Source of the DNA: Bradyrhizobium sp. WD16
Lineage (GTDB): Bacteria > Pseudomonadota > Alphaproteobacteria > Rhizobiales > Xanthobacteraceae
Length of the DNA: 64,000 nucleotides
Assembly: GCF_024181725.1 (NCBI RefSeq)
Contig: NZ_CP028908.1
Coordinates: 4,019,501-4,083,500, forward strand
Direction of reading: 5' to 3'
Under the pieces are notes generated by a model. It was not told the DNA's origin and did no database searches. It was given only the letters and a program-made list of their open reading frames with translations. Below, piece after piece: positions 26,825 through 37,156 of this stretch (position 1 is its first letter; each line of letters starts with the position of its first letter). Both the position numbers and the translations under genes were made by a program.

Positions 26825-28852
26825 TCAGTGGGCCGCGCGGGCGCGCTTGATGTCGGGCGGCGTCGCCTCATCGACCAGCGCCGCGATGGCCTCGTCCAGC
26901 GGCAGCACGGTCTGGCGTTCGCTGCCGAGCCGGCGCACCGAGACGGACCGGCCTTCCGCCTCCTTCTTGCCGACGACGAGCAGAGCAGGGATCTTCGCCA
27001 GAGAGTGCTCGCGGACCTTATAGTTGATCTTCTCGTTGCGCAGATCGATCTCGACCCTCAGTCCGGCGCGGCGCGCCGCCGCGGCGACCTGCTCGGCATA
27101 ATGGTCGCCCTCCGAGGTGATGGTGGTCACCATGACCTGGGTTGGGGCCAGCCACAGCGGGAAATGACCGGCGAAGTGCTCGATCAGAATGCCGATGAAG
27201 CGCTCCATGGAGCCGCAGATCGCGCGGTGGACCATGACCGGCGGCTTCTTGGCGCCGTCGGCGTCGATATAGAAGGCGCCGAAGCGTTCAGGCAGGTTGA
27301 AGTCGACCTGGGTGGTGCCGCACTGCCAGTCGCGGCCGATGGCGTCGCGCAGCACATACTCGAACTTCGGACCGTAGAACGCGCCTTCGCCGGGGTTGAT
27401 CTCGGTCTTGATCCGATGATTGTGGCCCTGCGTCTCGATCTCGCGCAGAACGGTCGCCATGACGCGTTCGGCGTGATCCCACAACTCATCGCTGCCGACA
27501 CGTTTTTCTGGGCGTGTCGACAGTTTCACCGTCAGGTCTCCCTCGAAGCCGAAATCGGCATAGGTCGACAGGATCAGTTCGTTGATTTTCAGGCACTCGG
27601 CGGCGAGCTGATCTTCCGTGCAGAAGATATGGGCGTCGTCCTGGGTGAAGCCGCGCACGCGCATCAGGCCGTGCATGGCCCCCGACGGTTCGTAGCGGTG
27701 CACCACGCCGAACTCGGCGAGGCGCAGCGGCAGGTCGCGGTAGCTCTTCAGGCCGTGCTTGAAGAGCTGGACATGGCCGGGGCAGTTCATCGGCTTGAGC
27801 GCGAACCAGCGCTTGTCTTCGGCCTCGTCGCCGGCCGACTGCGCCGCGAACATGTTCTCGCGATACCAGTCCCAGTGCCCGGAGGTCTCCCACAGCACCT
27901 TGTCGAGGATTTGCGGCGCATTGACCTCGTCATACTCGCCGGACAGCCGGCGGCGCATATAGGCGACCACGGTCTGGAACAGCGTCCAGCCCTTGGCGTG
28001 CCAGAACACGACGCCCGGGCCTTCCTCCTGGAAATGAAACAGGTCGAGCTCGCGGCCAAGCCGACGATGGTCGCGCTTCTCGGCTTCCTCGAGCTGTTTC
28101 AGATAGGCGTCGAGCTCCTCCTGCCTGGCGAAGGCGGTGCCGTAGATGCGGGTCAACATCGGGTTCTTGGAATCGCCGCGCCAATAGGCGCCGGCCACCT
28201 TCATCAGCTTGAAGGCGTTGCCGATCTTGCCGGTGGAGGTCATGTGCGGACCACGGCAGAGGTCGAACCATTCGCCTTGCTTGTAGATCCGGATGGTCTG
28301 GTCTTCGGGGATGGCGTCGACCAGCTCGACCTTGAACAGTTCGCCTTTATCGCGGAAAACCTGCTTGGTCTCGTCGCGTGTCCAGATTTCCTTGGTGAAC
28401 GGCGCATCGCGGGCGATGATCTCGCGCATCTTCTTTTCGATCGCGGCGAAATCCTCCGGCGTGAACGGTTCGTTGCGGAAGAAGTCGTAATAGAAGCCGT
28501 TCTCGATCACCGGGCCGATGGTGACCTGGGTGCCCGGCCACAGGCTCTGCACCGCCTCGGCCAGCACGTGGGCGGCGTCGTGGCGGATCAGCTCCAACGC
28601 CCGTGGATCCTCGCGCGAGACGAATTCGATCCGGGCGTCCTGCGTGATCGGGTCGTTGAGATCGGCGAGTTCGCCGTCGAGGGCCATCGCAACGGTGCGC
28701 TTCGCCAGCGAGGGCGAAATGGCCTTGGCGATCTCGAAGCCGGTCGTGTTCTTGGGATATTGGCGGGCGGCGCCGTCGGGAAAAGTCAGGGTGATCGGCT
28801 GCGATTCCACGGGGCGCAGATTGGCGAGGCCAAATACGAATTTCTCGGTCAT
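26825..28852 (-). CDS. thrS: Threonyl-tRNA synthetase
   Basis: A 675-residue class II synthetase that charges tRNA-Thr. It has the N-terminal TGS domain ([19 protein letters not shown]), the editing domain with [17 protein letters not shown], and the catalytic core with [28 protein letters not shown] and DDAHIFC. The zinc ligands Cys (MNCPGH), His (DDAHIF) and His (MVHRAICG) are visible, followed by the anticodon-binding domain. AGGAGACG precedes two adjacent ATGs; I use the second (28852), while 28855 is equally possible. Confidence 0.97.
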   Translation of the reverse strand: MTEKFVFGLANLRPVESQPITLTFPDGAARQYPKNTTGFEIAKAISPSLAKRTVAMALDGELADLNDPITQDARIEFVSREDPRALELIRHDAAHVLAEAVQSLWPGTQVTIGPVIENGFYYDFFRNEPFTPEDFAAIEKKMREIIARDAPFTKEIWTRDETKQVFRDKGELFKVELVDAIPEDQTIRIYKQGEWFDLCRGPHMTSTGKIGNAFKLMKVAGAYWRGDSKNPMLTRIYGTAFARQEELDAYLKQLEEAEKRDHRRLGRELDLFHFQEEGPGVVFWHAKGWTLFQTVVAYMRRRLSGEYDEVNAPQILDKVLWETSGHWDWYRENMFAAQSAGDEAEDKRWFALKPMNCPGHVQLFKHGLKSYRDLPLRLAEFGVVHRYEPSGAMHGLMRVRGFTQDDAHIFCTEDQLAAECLKINELILSTYADFGFEGDLTVKLSTRPEKRVGSDELWDHAERVMATVLREIETQGHNHRIKTEINPGEGAFYGPKFEYVLRDAIGRDWQCGTTQVDFNLPERFGAFYIDADGAKKPPVMVHRAICGSMERFIGILIEHFAGHFPLWLAPTQVMVTTITSEGDHYAEQVAAAARRAGLRVEIDLRNEKINYKVREHSLAKIPALLVVGKKEAEGRSVSVRRLGSERQTVLPLDEAIAALVDEATPPDIKRARAAH

Positions 28853-29037
28853 CATCGTCTCCTGGGGCTCACTCCTGCGAACGAGCGCAGGTAAGCGGGA
28901 GGACAGCGATAGACCAGCCGCCGGCCCTTCCGCAACGCCAATGTTCCCGGTCCGGTCGCGTTCCCATGCGAAGGGCGCAGCACTCGGCATCCAAAAAAGT
29001 ATATGCACATGCATGAAATCCGGGGTAGCATGTGCGG

Positions 29038-30219
29038 ATGTCACGCTCCCTCGCGCCCACCGCCCTGATGCTGGGCAATGTCGTCACCGGTCTCGCCATC
29101 ATGTCGCCGACGGGCATGCTCGGCGACCTCGCCAAAGGACTCGGCGTGTCCGTCTACCAGGCCGGGCTCCTGATCACCTTCGGGGCCGCGGTGCTGTGCG
29201 TCGGCTCGCCCATGATGACCTGGCTGACCAGCCGGATCGATCGCCGTCTGCTGCTCGCCGGAACGATGCTGGTCGTCGGCGTTTGTCACCTCGCGCTGAT
29301 GGCCGCGCCGGATTACGCCGCGCTGCTGGCGGTGCGGCTCGTGATGCTCGCCATCGCAGCGTTGTTCACGCCGATCGCCGCGGGAACCGCATCGCAGATC
29401 GTGCCGGAGGCGCGCCGCGCCGGCACCATCGTCTATGTGTTTCTCGGCTGGTCGTTGGCCTTCGCCTTCGGCATGCCGGTGATCACTTTCACGGCCGCGC
29501 ATGTCGGTTGGCGCGAGACGCTGGGCGGGATCGGCGCCCTGGCGCTGGTCGTGGCGGTGCTTATCGCGATCTTCCTGCCGAAGGGATTGGTGGGGGCGAG
29601 CGTCGATCTGCGCACCTGGCTGGCGCTGGCGCGCAATCGAATGGTGCTGCTGCTGCTTTCGATCACCACGCTGCAGATCGCCGGCCAGTTCGCCGTCTTC
29701 GCCTATCTCGCTCCGCTTCTGACGCGCATCGGCGGCGCCACGCCCGAGATCATCTCTCTGTCCTTCATGATCTATGGCGTGTGCGGGTTTCTCGGCAATC
29801 TGTTCGCCATGCGAATCGTCGGCCCGTTCGGTCCGTTCCGGACGTCGGTGTTCTTCATGATGTCGCTGCTCGCCGGCAGCATGTTGTGGACCCTGGGTGC
29901 GGGACTCGCGACCTTGTGGGTGCTGCTGGCGGCGAGCGTGCCCTGGGGCTTCGGCTTCGCCGCGATGAACTCGATGCAGCAGGCCCGCCTCGTCGCCGCG
30001 GCGCCGGCTTCGGCCAACGCTTCGGTCGCGCTCAACACGTCCGTTCTCTATGTCGGCCAGGCGATCGGCTCGGGCCTCGGCGGCGCGTTCTTCGCGCGCG
30101 AGCAGATCCATGGCAACGGTTATGCCGCCGTTGCATTCATCGCGCTGGCCCTCGTGGTGCTGTGGCGTACCCGCCCAGTGATCGCAGCAGCGACGGTCAG
30201 TGCCGCGCCGGCGGAGTGA
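29038..30219 (+). CDS. Major facilitator superfamily transporter
   Basis: A 393-residue transporter with about twelve hydrophobic segments. The loop between segments 2 and 3 reads [18 protein letters not shown], matching the MFS signature. The order resembles the arabinose/chloramphenicol efflux permease group (AraJ/YdhP-like). A GTG six bases earlier is an alternative start. It is divergent from thrS. Its 3' end overlaps the yidD gene on the other strand by 23 bp. The substrate is unknown. Confidence 0.85.
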   Translation: MSRSLAPTALMLGNVVTGLAIMSPTGMLGDLAKGLGVSVYQAGLLITFGAAVLCVGSPMMTWLTSRIDRRLLLAGTMLVVGVCHLALMAAPDYAALLAVRLVMLAIAALFTPIAAGTASQIVPEARRAGTIVYVFLGWSLAFAFGMPVITFTAAHVGWRETLGGIGALALVVAVLIAIFLPKGLVGASVDLRTWLALARNRMVLLLLSITTLQIAGQFAVFAYLAPLLTRIGGATPEIISLSFMIYGVCGFLGNLFAMRIVGPFGPFRTSVFFMMSLLAGSMLWTLGAGLATLWVLLAASVPWGFGFAAMNSMQQARLVAAAPASANASVALNTSVLYVGQAIGSGLGGAFFAREQIHGNGYAAVAFIALALVVLWRTRPVIAAATVSAAPAE

Positions 30220-30586
30220 GTGGAGGTGGTGCATTGACGCCGCGCCAGCGGCCATAGCGCCAGGGCATGTACCAGTGCGCTCCGGCCGGCAGTTCGTTGG
30301 CAACGTTGTCGATGCCGGACGTACCCCAGGGCTGGCAGCGCAGGAGGCGCGCCAGCGTCATCCAGCCGCCAGGCCACAGTCCGAAGCGCATGATCGCTTC
30401 TTCGCCGTAGGCCGAGCACGTCGGCAGATGCCGGCAATGGAAGCCGATCAGCGGTGACAGCGTAAATCGGTATCCGAGTATCAACGCGCGGCCAACGAGG
30501 CGCGGCAAGCGGACAAGGGTTGCAGCGAAGGCCGAACGGCGCGATCGATCGAGTGAAAAGTCCGACTTTTTGATTTCGATCATCAT
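30197..30586 (-). CDS. yidD: Membrane protein insertion efficiency factor YidD
   Basis: A 129-residue protein of the YidD family, thought to help insertion of membrane proteins by YidC. It has the typical central motif LSPLIGFHCRHLPTCSAYGEEAI with three cysteines and GLWPGGWMTLARLLRCQPW. The C-terminal tail from residue 100 is longer than in many homologues. In many bacteria yidD lies next to rnpA and yidC; here it is separate. Confidence 0.92.
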   Translation of the reverse strand: MMIEIKKSDFSLDRSRRSAFAATLVRLPRLVGRALILGYRFTLSPLIGFHCRHLPTCSAYGEEAIMRFGLWPGGWMTLARLLRCQPWGTSGIDNVANELPAGAHWYMPWRYGRWRGVNAPPPLTPPARH

Positions 30587-30834
30587 GTAAACGTGGGGTG
30601 CGGCGAGTGTGATGCATCCTGGTACGCAAGGTGTCGGGTCCTCAGCAGGGAACCGGGAGCTCTGATTGCAATCACATCACACCCGCAAAATATCACACGA
30701 AAATGGCTGCGCTGCACCAAAGTTGCGTGGACGCGACTTGTCCCTCTCGGGTACGATTTTTGCAACGATCGTGTGACGTGGATCGCTGACGTGATCCGGT
30801 TCGAGCCCGGGCGGGGTGGGGAAGGAACCAGAGC

Positions 30835-31824
30835 TTGTCGCTGACGAAGCAAGCCACCAACAGCCGGCGCGGCCTGGTAGGGATTGTTGCTGCCGCGCTC
30901 CTGATGTCGTTGCCAGGTGGATCCGTGTTCGGCGGGCGGGCGCTCGCCAGCGGCCCGCTGGAGGCGCGCAAGCAGCCCATGCAATTCGCCTGGCACGAGA
31001 TCAAAAACGGGCAGCCGACGCCATGTGCTGCTGCGTGCCGGGGGGGTGTCACCGCGGTCGGCTCGATCACCGGTGACACGCCGGATGCGTTCGCCGAATT
31101 CGCCGATGGCCGTGATCTCAAGGGCGCGACCATCGTGCTCGACTCCAGCGGCGGCTCGGTTCTCGATGCCATCGATCTCGGGCGAAAGTGGCGCGAACTC
31201 GGCGTTCATACCACTGTCGGTATCCTTTCGAGCGATGCACAGGGTGCGACGCTCGTGCAGCCCGAGGCCTATTGCGAATCCATGTGCGTGTTCCTGCTGC
31301 TCGCCGGCAAGACGCGGAGCGTTCCTGACGGCGCCCATGTCCGGGTACATCAGATCTGGATGGGCGATCGCGCCGAGGATGCCACCGCGGCGAGCTATAC
31401 GGCTCAGGACGTCATGATCATCGAGCGCGATGTCGGCCGGCTTGCCAAATATACCTTCGAGATGGGCGGCGGCGGCGATCTGCTGGGCCTGGCTCTGAGC
31501 GTGCCGCCATGGGAGCCGCTGCACGAACTGAGCTTTGCCGAACTGCGCCAGACCAATCTGGTCACAGATATGCTGATTGCCGACGGCAAGGGCGACAGCC
31601 AGGCCGCTGATATGACGGCGGCCACGCCGGTGCGTAGCGTTGACAAGCCGATCCAGGATCGGTTGGCGACCGCTGCGCTGCCGGAATCCTCGGTCAAGCC
31701 GGTCAGCGATACGTCGGCGTCCCATCTGCGGCAGCTCGCGGTCGAGAAGACGCCTCCGGGCGACAACGACAACGAGCCGGGGACGAAGTCGACCCGGACA
31801 GCGGAAGCCGGCTCGCATCAATAG
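30835..31824 (+). CDS. Exported ClpP/crotonase-fold-like protein
   Basis: A 329-residue protein with a signal peptide (LVGIVAAALLMSLPGGSVFG) and a central domain resembling periplasmic ClpP-like proteins (COG3904 type): IVLDSSGGSVLDAIDLGRKW, then CESMCVFLLLAGKTRSVPDG and HVRVHQIW. The serine in ESMC and the following histidine are in the positions used by that fold. The C-terminal 90 residues are low-complexity. The start is a TTG at 30835 after GGGGAAGG. Catalytic activity is inferred only. Confidence 0.7.
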   Translation: MSLTKQATNSRRGLVGIVAAALLMSLPGGSVFGGRALASGPLEARKQPMQFAWHEIKNGQPTPCAAACRGGVTAVGSITGDTPDAFAEFADGRDLKGATIVLDSSGGSVLDAIDLGRKWRELGVHTTVGILSSDAQGATLVQPEAYCESMCVFLLLAGKTRSVPDGAHVRVHQIWMGDRAEDATAASYTAQDVMIIERDVGRLAKYTFEMGGGGDLLGLALSVPPWEPLHELSFAELRQTNLVTDMLIADGKGDSQAADMTAATPVRSVDKPIQDRLATAALPESSVKPVSDTSASHLRQLAVEKTPPGDNDNEPGTKSTRTAEAGSHQ

Positions 31825-31909
31825 AGCGTCTTTTTGCGAAATGGATTTCTGCCCGGCGCCAGAGCGCGCCCGGCGCCACCTGCATTTTGACATGGCCTGA
31901 AGTGTCCAC

Positions 31910-32374
31910 TCAGCTTTGGGCTGGCGCCAGCTGCTCAGTCTTGCCCTTCTTCGCCTCGATCTGGTCGATTGCGTCGACTACCGCGTCGAAGGTCAGCAGG
32001 GTTGAGGCGTGGCGGGCCTTGTAATCGCGGACCGGCTCCAGCACGGCGATTTCGGCCCATTTGCCATCCGGCGGAGCTCCGTTTTCCTTGAGCATCCGTC
32101 GGACCGTATCGCGCAATTCGCGCAGCTCGGCCGCGCTCGATCCGACCACATGGCGGGCCATGATCGACGAGGACGCCTGGCCGAGGGCGCAGGCCTTGAC
32201 CTCATGGGCGAAGTCGCTGACCACCGGGCCGTCCATCTTCAGGTCGACCTTCACGGTCGAGCCGCACAGCTTGGAATGGGCGGTGGCGGTGGCATCGGGG
32301 ACCTGCAGCCGCCCGAGGCGCGGGATATTCCCGGCCAGTTCGATGATCTTCTTGTTGTAGACGTCGTTCAGCAT
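31910..32374 (-). CDS. IscU/NifU-N-like iron-sulfur scaffold domain protein
   Basis: A 154-residue protein with the IscU/NifU N-terminal fold: MLNDVYNKKIIELAGN, then HSKLCGSTVKVDLKMDG with the first cysteine, and KACALGQASSSIMARHVVG with the second. The third ligand position, normally in R-x-K-C-A, reads KARHASTLL here, so the cysteine is missing. It may therefore bind clusters or zinc differently or act as a helper. It is divergent from folE, as in several Bradyrhizobium relatives. The C-terminus is an extra charged helix. Confidence 0.82.
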   Translation of the reverse strand: MLNDVYNKKIIELAGNIPRLGRLQVPDATATAHSKLCGSTVKVDLKMDGPVVSDFAHEVKACALGQASSSIMARHVVGSSAAELRELRDTVRRMLKENGAPPDGKWAEIAVLEPVRDYKARHASTLLTFDAVVDAIDQIEAKKGKTEQLAPAQS

Positions 32375-32432
32375 GGTGGCCGGTCTTGGCTATCGGGGGC
32401 GGGTGACGCCCTTGGCGGCTCCCGGTCCCTGT

Positions 32433-32458
32433 CATATATCTACCCTTGACCATATATG
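32433..32458. promoter_or_regulatory. AT-rich inverted repeat upstream of the IscU-like gene
   Basis: CATATAT and ATATATG separated by 12 bases, in the 293-bp region between divergent iscU-like and folE genes. It could be an operator or part of overlapping -10 elements. Nothing else recognisable lies in this gap. Confidence 0.3.
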
Positions 32459-32667
32459 GACGGGACCGCAGGAATAAACCCGCTGCTCCCGAAAGTCGTC
32501 GTTATCCCGGGTCGGACCGCTTGTGCGGTTGCGTCAGGGTAGGGCCGGACGGTCCGACGAACCATGGATCAGCCACCGATCGAGCATCGATCCGTGGTCG
32601 ATCCCTGGGCCGCGATTGATCGAGTTCTCGACCGGTCGTGGTTCGGAGTGGTGGAACGGAGAGCTGA

Positions 32668-33324
32668 ATGGACGCGATTATCAAGCAGCTGCGGACCCCG
32701 TCGGAGATCCCGGCTTCGGAATTCCAGGCTTCTGCCATTCAGGCCGACCTGCCACGCCCCTCGCGCGAGGAGGCCGAACTCGCGGTGAAGACGCTGCTTG
32801 CCTATATCGGCGAGAATCCTGCCCGCGAAGGCCTGCTCGACACCCCGCGTCGGGTGGTCGAGGCCTATGACGAACTGTTTCAGGGGTATCATCTCTGCCC
32901 CGCCGAGGTGTTGAACCGGACCTTCGGCGAGACTGCCGGATATGACGATTTCGTGCTGGTGCGGGACATCCCCTTCACCTCCCATTGCGAGCATCACGTG
33001 ATGCCGTTCTACGGCAAGGCGCATGTCGCCTATACGCCCGTGGAGCGGGTGGTCGGCCTGTCCAAGCTTGCGCGTCTCGTTGATATCTTCGCCCATCGCT
33101 TGCAGACCCAGGAGCATCTCACCGCGCAGATCGCCGGTGCGATCGACACCGTGCTCAAGCCGCGCGGCGTGGCGGTGCTGGTCGAAGCAGAACACACCTG
33201 CATGTCGGTGCGCGGCGTCGCCAAGCATGGCGCCTCGACGCTGACGACGCGCTTTACCGGCGTGTTCCGCAATAATCCCGACGACCAGAATCGTTTCCTG
33301 AACCTGGTTCGCGACAAGCGCTAA
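32668..33324 (+). CDS. folE: GTP cyclohydrolase I
   Basis: A 218-residue enzyme converting GTP to dihydroneopterin triphosphate, the first step of tetrahydrofolate synthesis. Catalytic and zinc residues are visible: [19 protein letters not shown] (Cys and two His) and [15 protein letters not shown] (second Cys). The C-terminus FLNLVRDKR is typical. Its TAA stop codon lies inside the first bases of a type C palindromic repeat (CTAATGTGG, a variant of CTAGTGCGG). Confidence 0.96.
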   Translation: MDAIIKQLRTPSEIPASEFQASAIQADLPRPSREEAELAVKTLLAYIGENPAREGLLDTPRRVVEAYDELFQGYHLCPAEVLNRTFGETAGYDDFVLVRDIPFTSHCEHHVMPFYGKAHVAYTPVERVVGLSKLARLVDIFAHRLQTQEHLTAQIAGAIDTVLKPRGVAVLVEAEHTCMSVRGVAKHGASTLTTRFTGVFRNNPDDQNRFLNLVRDKR

Positions 33325-33490
33325 TGTGGTGGATCTGACGCTCGTTTCAGCATTGCAGCGAGCTCTTCATACGAGCGTCAGATCCAAAACCGCACTAGAA
33401 TCATAATGCTAGTGTCCCTTTGTTTCCAACGTTCGTATGAGCGCCTGCTGGAAAGGAAACAAAAACCTAGAGCCGCCGCTCCGTTTCCAT
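33321..33490. repeat. Palindromic repeat cluster R4 (C, partial E, CTAGAGC fragment)
   Basis: Type C at 33321-33398 begins within the folE stop codon. A type E follows from 33409 but stops after its first arm and loop (about 33451). It then runs into a fragment of the CTAGAGC-type repeat (33457-33490, ACAAAAACCTAGAGC). The junction suggests that one repeat type recombined with or inserted into another. The rest up to hisI has no gene. Confidence 0.85.
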
Positions 33491-33615
33491 CGAAGTTCGT
33501 GGAAGCGGTCACCAGTTTCGGCGGCGCTGCGGCCGCTTCGCCATTCTTTTATTTCGCAGCCTTTTGCTTCGCAGCGTCGCGCAATCCGCGCCGCTGATGC
33601 CTTTGAGGGAGAGCC

Positions 33616-34047
33616 GTGAGCGCGACATCATCGGAGATCGAGGAAGGCCTGGTACTGCAGCCCAAGTTCGACGCGGCCGGTCTTCTGACTTGCGTCACCA
33701 CCGACGCCGCCACCGGCGAGGTGCTGATGGTGGCGCACATGAATCGGGACGCCCTGGACAAGACCATCTCCAGCGGCGAGGCTTGGTATTACAGCCGGTC
33801 GCGCCAGGCTCTGTGGCGCAAGGGTGAAAGCTCCGGCCATGTACAGAAGGTCATCGAGATGCGGGTCGACTGCGACCAGGATGCGGTCTGGATCCGGGTG
33901 GAGCAGCACGGGGCGGCCTGTCACACCGGCCGCAGATCCTGCTTCTATCGCGCCGTGAGCCACCGCGATGGCGCGGACGGCGCCGCGCTGGCCTTCGTCA
34001 GCGCCGAGCGGCTGTTCGACCCGGCTCAGGTCTACCGCAAAGCCTGA
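33616..34047 (+). CDS. hisI: Phosphoribosyl-AMP cyclohydrolase
   Basis: A 143-residue zinc enzyme opening the adenine ring of phosphoribosyl-AMP in histidine synthesis. Signatures are VLMVAHMNRDAL, AWYYSRSRQALWRKGESSG and the metal-binding cysteines in VDCDQDAVW, ACHTGRRSCFYR. It is the stand-alone HisI type without a HisE domain. The start is a GTG at 33616 after GGGAGAGCC. No other his genes are adjacent; in relatives folE-hisI adjacency is common. Confidence 0.95.
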   Translation: MSATSSEIEEGLVLQPKFDAAGLLTCVTTDAATGEVLMVAHMNRDALDKTISSGEAWYYSRSRQALWRKGESSGHVQKVIEMRVDCDQDAVWIRVEQHGAACHTGRRSCFYRAVSHRDGADGAALAFVSAERLFDPAQVYRKA

Positions 34048-34106
34048 CGTTAACCCGCCGTTAACCATAATCCGCCACGGTTCCCGCTGGGAGCAGGGCA
34101 CCATCA

Positions 34107-35087
34107 ATGTCGGTCGACGGCAATAGCTTCGCGTCAGGCCTCGAGGCCGTGCGGGCGCAGATCACCGGGGCCATCAGGCAGGCGGCCAGTGCCACCGGCG
34201 CGAGCTTCGAGTATCTGCTCTCCGCCGCCAAGATGGAATCGAACCTGAATCCGTCCGCGTCGGCCTCGACGTCGTCGGCGCGCGGCCTTTACCAGTTCAT
34301 CGAGCAAACCTGGCTCGGCACCGTGAAGGAGGCCGGCCCCTCACTCGGCTACGGCCAATATGCCGACGCCATCAGCAAGTCGGCCTCGGGCTTCTATTCT
34401 ATTGCCGACCCCGGGGTGCGCCAGCAGATTCTCGCGCTCCGCGATGACCCGGTGGTGAGCTCGGCCATGGCCGGGGTGCTGACCCAGGCCAACAGCTTCA
34501 AGCTCACCGACATGATTGGTCGTCGTCCCTCCGACGGCGAGCTCTATATTGCTCATTTTATGGGCGTCGGCGGAGCCGCCAAGCTCATCACCAGTGCCGC
34601 GGACAATCCCCGCGCTTCGGCGGCCGCGATATTTCCCAGCGCCGCGGCGGCAAACCAGCCGATCTTCTACGATCGCAGCGGCGCGCCGCGCTCGGTCGGC
34701 GAGGTCTATTCCCTGCTGACCTCGCGCTATGAGGCGGCCGCGCAGTCGCAGTCGACCCGTACCGCCATCGCAAGCCTCGGTGCCAGTCCCGCCGCCGGAC
34801 AGGGCGCAGGCAACCCTTCGCAGGCCGGTGTGGCGGACAACGCGTTCTTCCTTTCCGGTTTCCCGCAAGCGCAGCAGGCTTCGTCGGGGCGGACGGCCGA
34901 GCAGCCGTCCCAGGCGACCGCCTACGCCCCGACCTTCCGCTCGCTGTTCCAGGTCGGTGAGCGCAACGAGCCGGTGTCGCCCGCTGTCCGCGCGTTGTGG
35001 GGGAACGCTCCGTCCGCCCAGAACGGGCAGGCGGCGGCGCAGCCGCTCGACCTGTTCAGCGACCGTGCTGGAACCTTCAGCGGCTGA
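34107..35087 (+). CDS. Lytic transglycosylase-like protein
   Basis: A 326-residue protein whose first 200 residues resemble an SLT-type muramidase domain: YLLSAAKMESNLNPSASAS with the candidate catalytic glutamate, SARGLYQFIEQTWLGTVKE, and ELYIAHFMGVGGAAKLI. The C-terminal 130 residues are low-complexity, rich in Ala, Gln, Ser and Pro. No standard signal peptide is visible, so export, if any, is by another route. Such proteins remodel peptidoglycan, sometimes for flagella or secretion machines; the context does not show which. Confidence 0.78.
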   Translation: MSVDGNSFASGLEAVRAQITGAIRQAASATGASFEYLLSAAKMESNLNPSASASTSSARGLYQFIEQTWLGTVKEAGPSLGYGQYADAISKSASGFYSIADPGVRQQILALRDDPVVSSAMAGVLTQANSFKLTDMIGRRPSDGELYIAHFMGVGGAAKLITSAADNPRASAAAIFPSAAAANQPIFYDRSGAPRSVGEVYSLLTSRYEAAAQSQSTRTAIASLGASPAAGQGAGNPSQAGVADNAFFLSGFPQAQQASSGRTAEQPSQATAYAPTFRSLFQVGERNEPVSPAVRALWGNAPSAQNGQAAAQPLDLFSDRAGTFSG

Positions 35088-35314
35088 TCGTCAAAATATT
35101 GGGAAAATGTGGTATTTCACGGCAGGTCGAGGGGGCTGCTGGCGTGATGCGCTGATCCCACACAGGCATTTTCAGCGGCGCCCGCTGGTTAATATAACAT
35201 CAATTATAGCAGTTAGTTATGGTGAACGCTTTGTTAAGCGTCATGGTTTAATTTGTATGAGTGGCAGCCTTCTGGAGGTCTGCCGTCACAAGTTTGCGTA
35301 GGTCGGCTTAAAGC

Positions 35315-36481
35315 ATGATCGTTCGGCAATTCATCAGTTGGGTACGGACCGCTCCCGCAGGGGAGCGGGCGGAGGCGACCCGGGCGCTGGCCCGCGCCTA
35401 TCTGATCTCAGACCTGTCGGAGGACGATCGCGCCGCGGCCGAAGGTGCGCTCCTGATGCAACTCGACGATCCGTCGCCGCTGGTGCGCAGGGCCATGGCC
35501 GAGGTCTTCGCCGGCAGCATCGCGGCGCCGCCGGCGATCGTCCAGGCGTTGGCGCTGGATCAGGTGACCGTCGCGCTGCTGGTTCTGGAGTCCTCCCCGC
35601 TGCTCATCGACGCCGATTTGGTGGACCTCGTCGCCATCGGTGATCGTGACGTCCAGTGCGCCATCGCCCGCCGCGCCGCGCTGCCGGCGTCGATCTGCGC
35701 CGCGATCGCCGAGGTCGGTCACGCCGCCGCCGCGCTCGAACTCGTTGAAAACGCCACGGCGGCTCTTCCGGCTTTCTCGCTGGGGCGGATCGTCGAGCGC
35801 CACGGCCATCTCGCCGCGCTGCGCGAGGCGCTGCTTGCCCGCGAGGATCTGCCTTCGGCGCTGCGTCTGTCGCTGGTGGCGAAGCTGTCGGAGACGCTCG
35901 TGCAGTTCGTCGCCGGTCGCAACTGGCTCTCCGCCGATCGCGCCGCACGCCTGGCCACCGAGGCCGCCGAGCGCTCGACCGTCTCCATCGCTGCCGGGTC
36001 CCGCGGCGAAGATCTCGCGGCGCTGGTCGGCCACCTGCGCATCACCGGACAACTGACCGCCGGCCTGATCCTGCGGGCGCTGTTGTCGGGCAATGTCGAT
36101 CTTTTCGAGGCCGCGGTTGTCGAACTCACCGGACTGCCGCCGCAACGCGTCGCGGGGCTGTCGCAGGACGGCGGCAGCGCCGCCGTCACCGCGCTGCTCA
36201 GCCGGGCGGGGTTGCCGGCTTCGACCTTTGCCGCCTTCCGCGCCGCGCTCGATGCGGTGCGCGAGATCGGCTTTGTCGGCAGCATCGAGGGGCGCGGCCG
36301 GTTGCACCGGCGCATGGTCGAACGTGTACTCACGGCCTGCGCCGACGATGCTGAGGCGACCGCACCGCTAATGGTGCTGCTCCGCCGCTTCTCGACGGAA
36401 TCGGCCCGCGAGGAGGCGCGTCTGTTCTGTGATGAACTCGCCGCCGTCGACGACGATCCCTTCGCGCTGATCGCCGCCTGA
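35315..36481 (+). CDS. DUF2336 domain-containing protein
   Basis: A 388-residue all-helical protein with HEAT-like units, as known for DUF2336 of alphaproteobacteria: RAYLISDLSEDDRAAAEGAL, LDDPSPLVRRAMAEVFA, VLESSPLLIDADLVDLVAIG, RRAALPASICAAIAEVG. The ATG at 35315 lies after an A+T-rich 230-bp region (35088-35314), the probable promoter. It is convergent with the Hpt gene. Function is unknown; position near two-component genes may be meaningful. Confidence 0.82.
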   Translation: MIVRQFISWVRTAPAGERAEATRALARAYLISDLSEDDRAAAEGALLMQLDDPSPLVRRAMAEVFAGSIAAPPAIVQALALDQVTVALLVLESSPLLIDADLVDLVAIGDRDVQCAIARRAALPASICAAIAEVGHAAAALELVENATAALPAFSLGRIVERHGHLAALREALLAREDLPSALRLSLVAKLSETLVQFVAGRNWLSADRAARLATEAAERSTVSIAAGSRGEDLAALVGHLRITGQLTAGLILRALLSGNVDLFEAAVVELTGLPPQRVAGLSQDGGSAAVTALLSRAGLPASTFAAFRAALDAVREIGFVGSIEGRGRLHRRMVERVLTACADDAEATAPLMVLLRRFSTESAREEARLFCDELAAVDDDPFALIAA

Positions 36482-36546
36482 GGCGGCTGTCCTGCATGCA
36501 ATGATGTGTGGCGCGTGCCTCGCCGGAACGGGGCGGGCGGCGTCGC

Positions 36547-37134
36547 TCAGTCGCTTGGGACGATGCTTGGCGCGAGAATGGCTTCGAGGTGTTCGGGGCG
36601 GTCCTGATTGGCAGCTACCAGATACTTGTCGGCCATGGTGCGAAGCCTGCGGCTGAGTTCGCTCGCCACTCCCATACGGTCGATCCGGGCGTGCTCGCGC
36701 ACGATCGCAAGGATCGACGAGACGTGGTTTTCGATCAGGTTCGGCGGCACCTTGGTGAGCTCCGGGGCGTGCTCGATCAGCCGGCAAAGGCTCTCGGCGG
36801 CCGCCGCGGCCATCGGATAACCGAATGTCGCGGCGTGGCCCTTGACGTCGTGGGCGGCGCGAAACAGTTCGTCGCGGGTCTTGGCGGTCACGCCATCGCG
36901 CACCAGTGCCGCATGCGAGGCGGCGAGGCGGTCGCATTCCACCGCCATCCAGCCCTTGAATTCGCTGGAAAGTTCGGCAAGCGCGCGCTCGGCGCGGGCG
37001 ATCGGATCGTCATGCTCGCCGTCGTCGAGCGGGCGCAGCGCGTCGCGCAGCGGGTTCGGCTGGGTGATGATTTGATGCTGCGCATAGGTCTCGACCTTGA
37101 TCTCGGCCGGCTTGGTCTTCCTGGTCCTCGCCAT
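36547..37134 (-). CDS. Histidine phosphotransfer (Hpt) domain protein
   Basis: A 195-residue protein with an Hpt domain: the phosphorylatable histidine is in FRAAHDVKGHAATFGYP, followed by AESLCRLIEHAPEL. The N-terminal 60 residues are basic and then acidic, without a recognised domain. It lies 22 bp downstream of a response-regulator gene, so the two form one unit and probably exchange phosphate in a relay. The sensor kinase is not in the window. Confidence 0.85.
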   Translation of the reverse strand: MARTRKTKPAEIKVETYAQHQIITQPNPLRDALRPLDDGEHDDPIARAERALAELSSEFKGWMAVECDRLAASHAALVRDGVTAKTRDELFRAAHDVKGHAATFGYPMAAAAAESLCRLIEHAPELTKVPPNLIENHVSSILAIVREHARIDRMGVASELSRRLRTMADKYLVAANQDRPEHLEAILAPSIVPSD

Positions 37135-37156
37135 GGTGAAGTCCTCTGCTGACCGA

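Noticed and set aside
26498..28894. A 798-codon frame antisense to thrS
   Set aside because: It mirrors the codon bias of thrS. thrS is a full-length, clearly conserved gene; the antisense product has no recognisable domain.
28518..30257. A 579-codon frame overlapping thrS and the MFS gene
   Set aside because: Its product is arginine-rich and out of frame with the MFS transporter, which is clearly the real gene on that strand.
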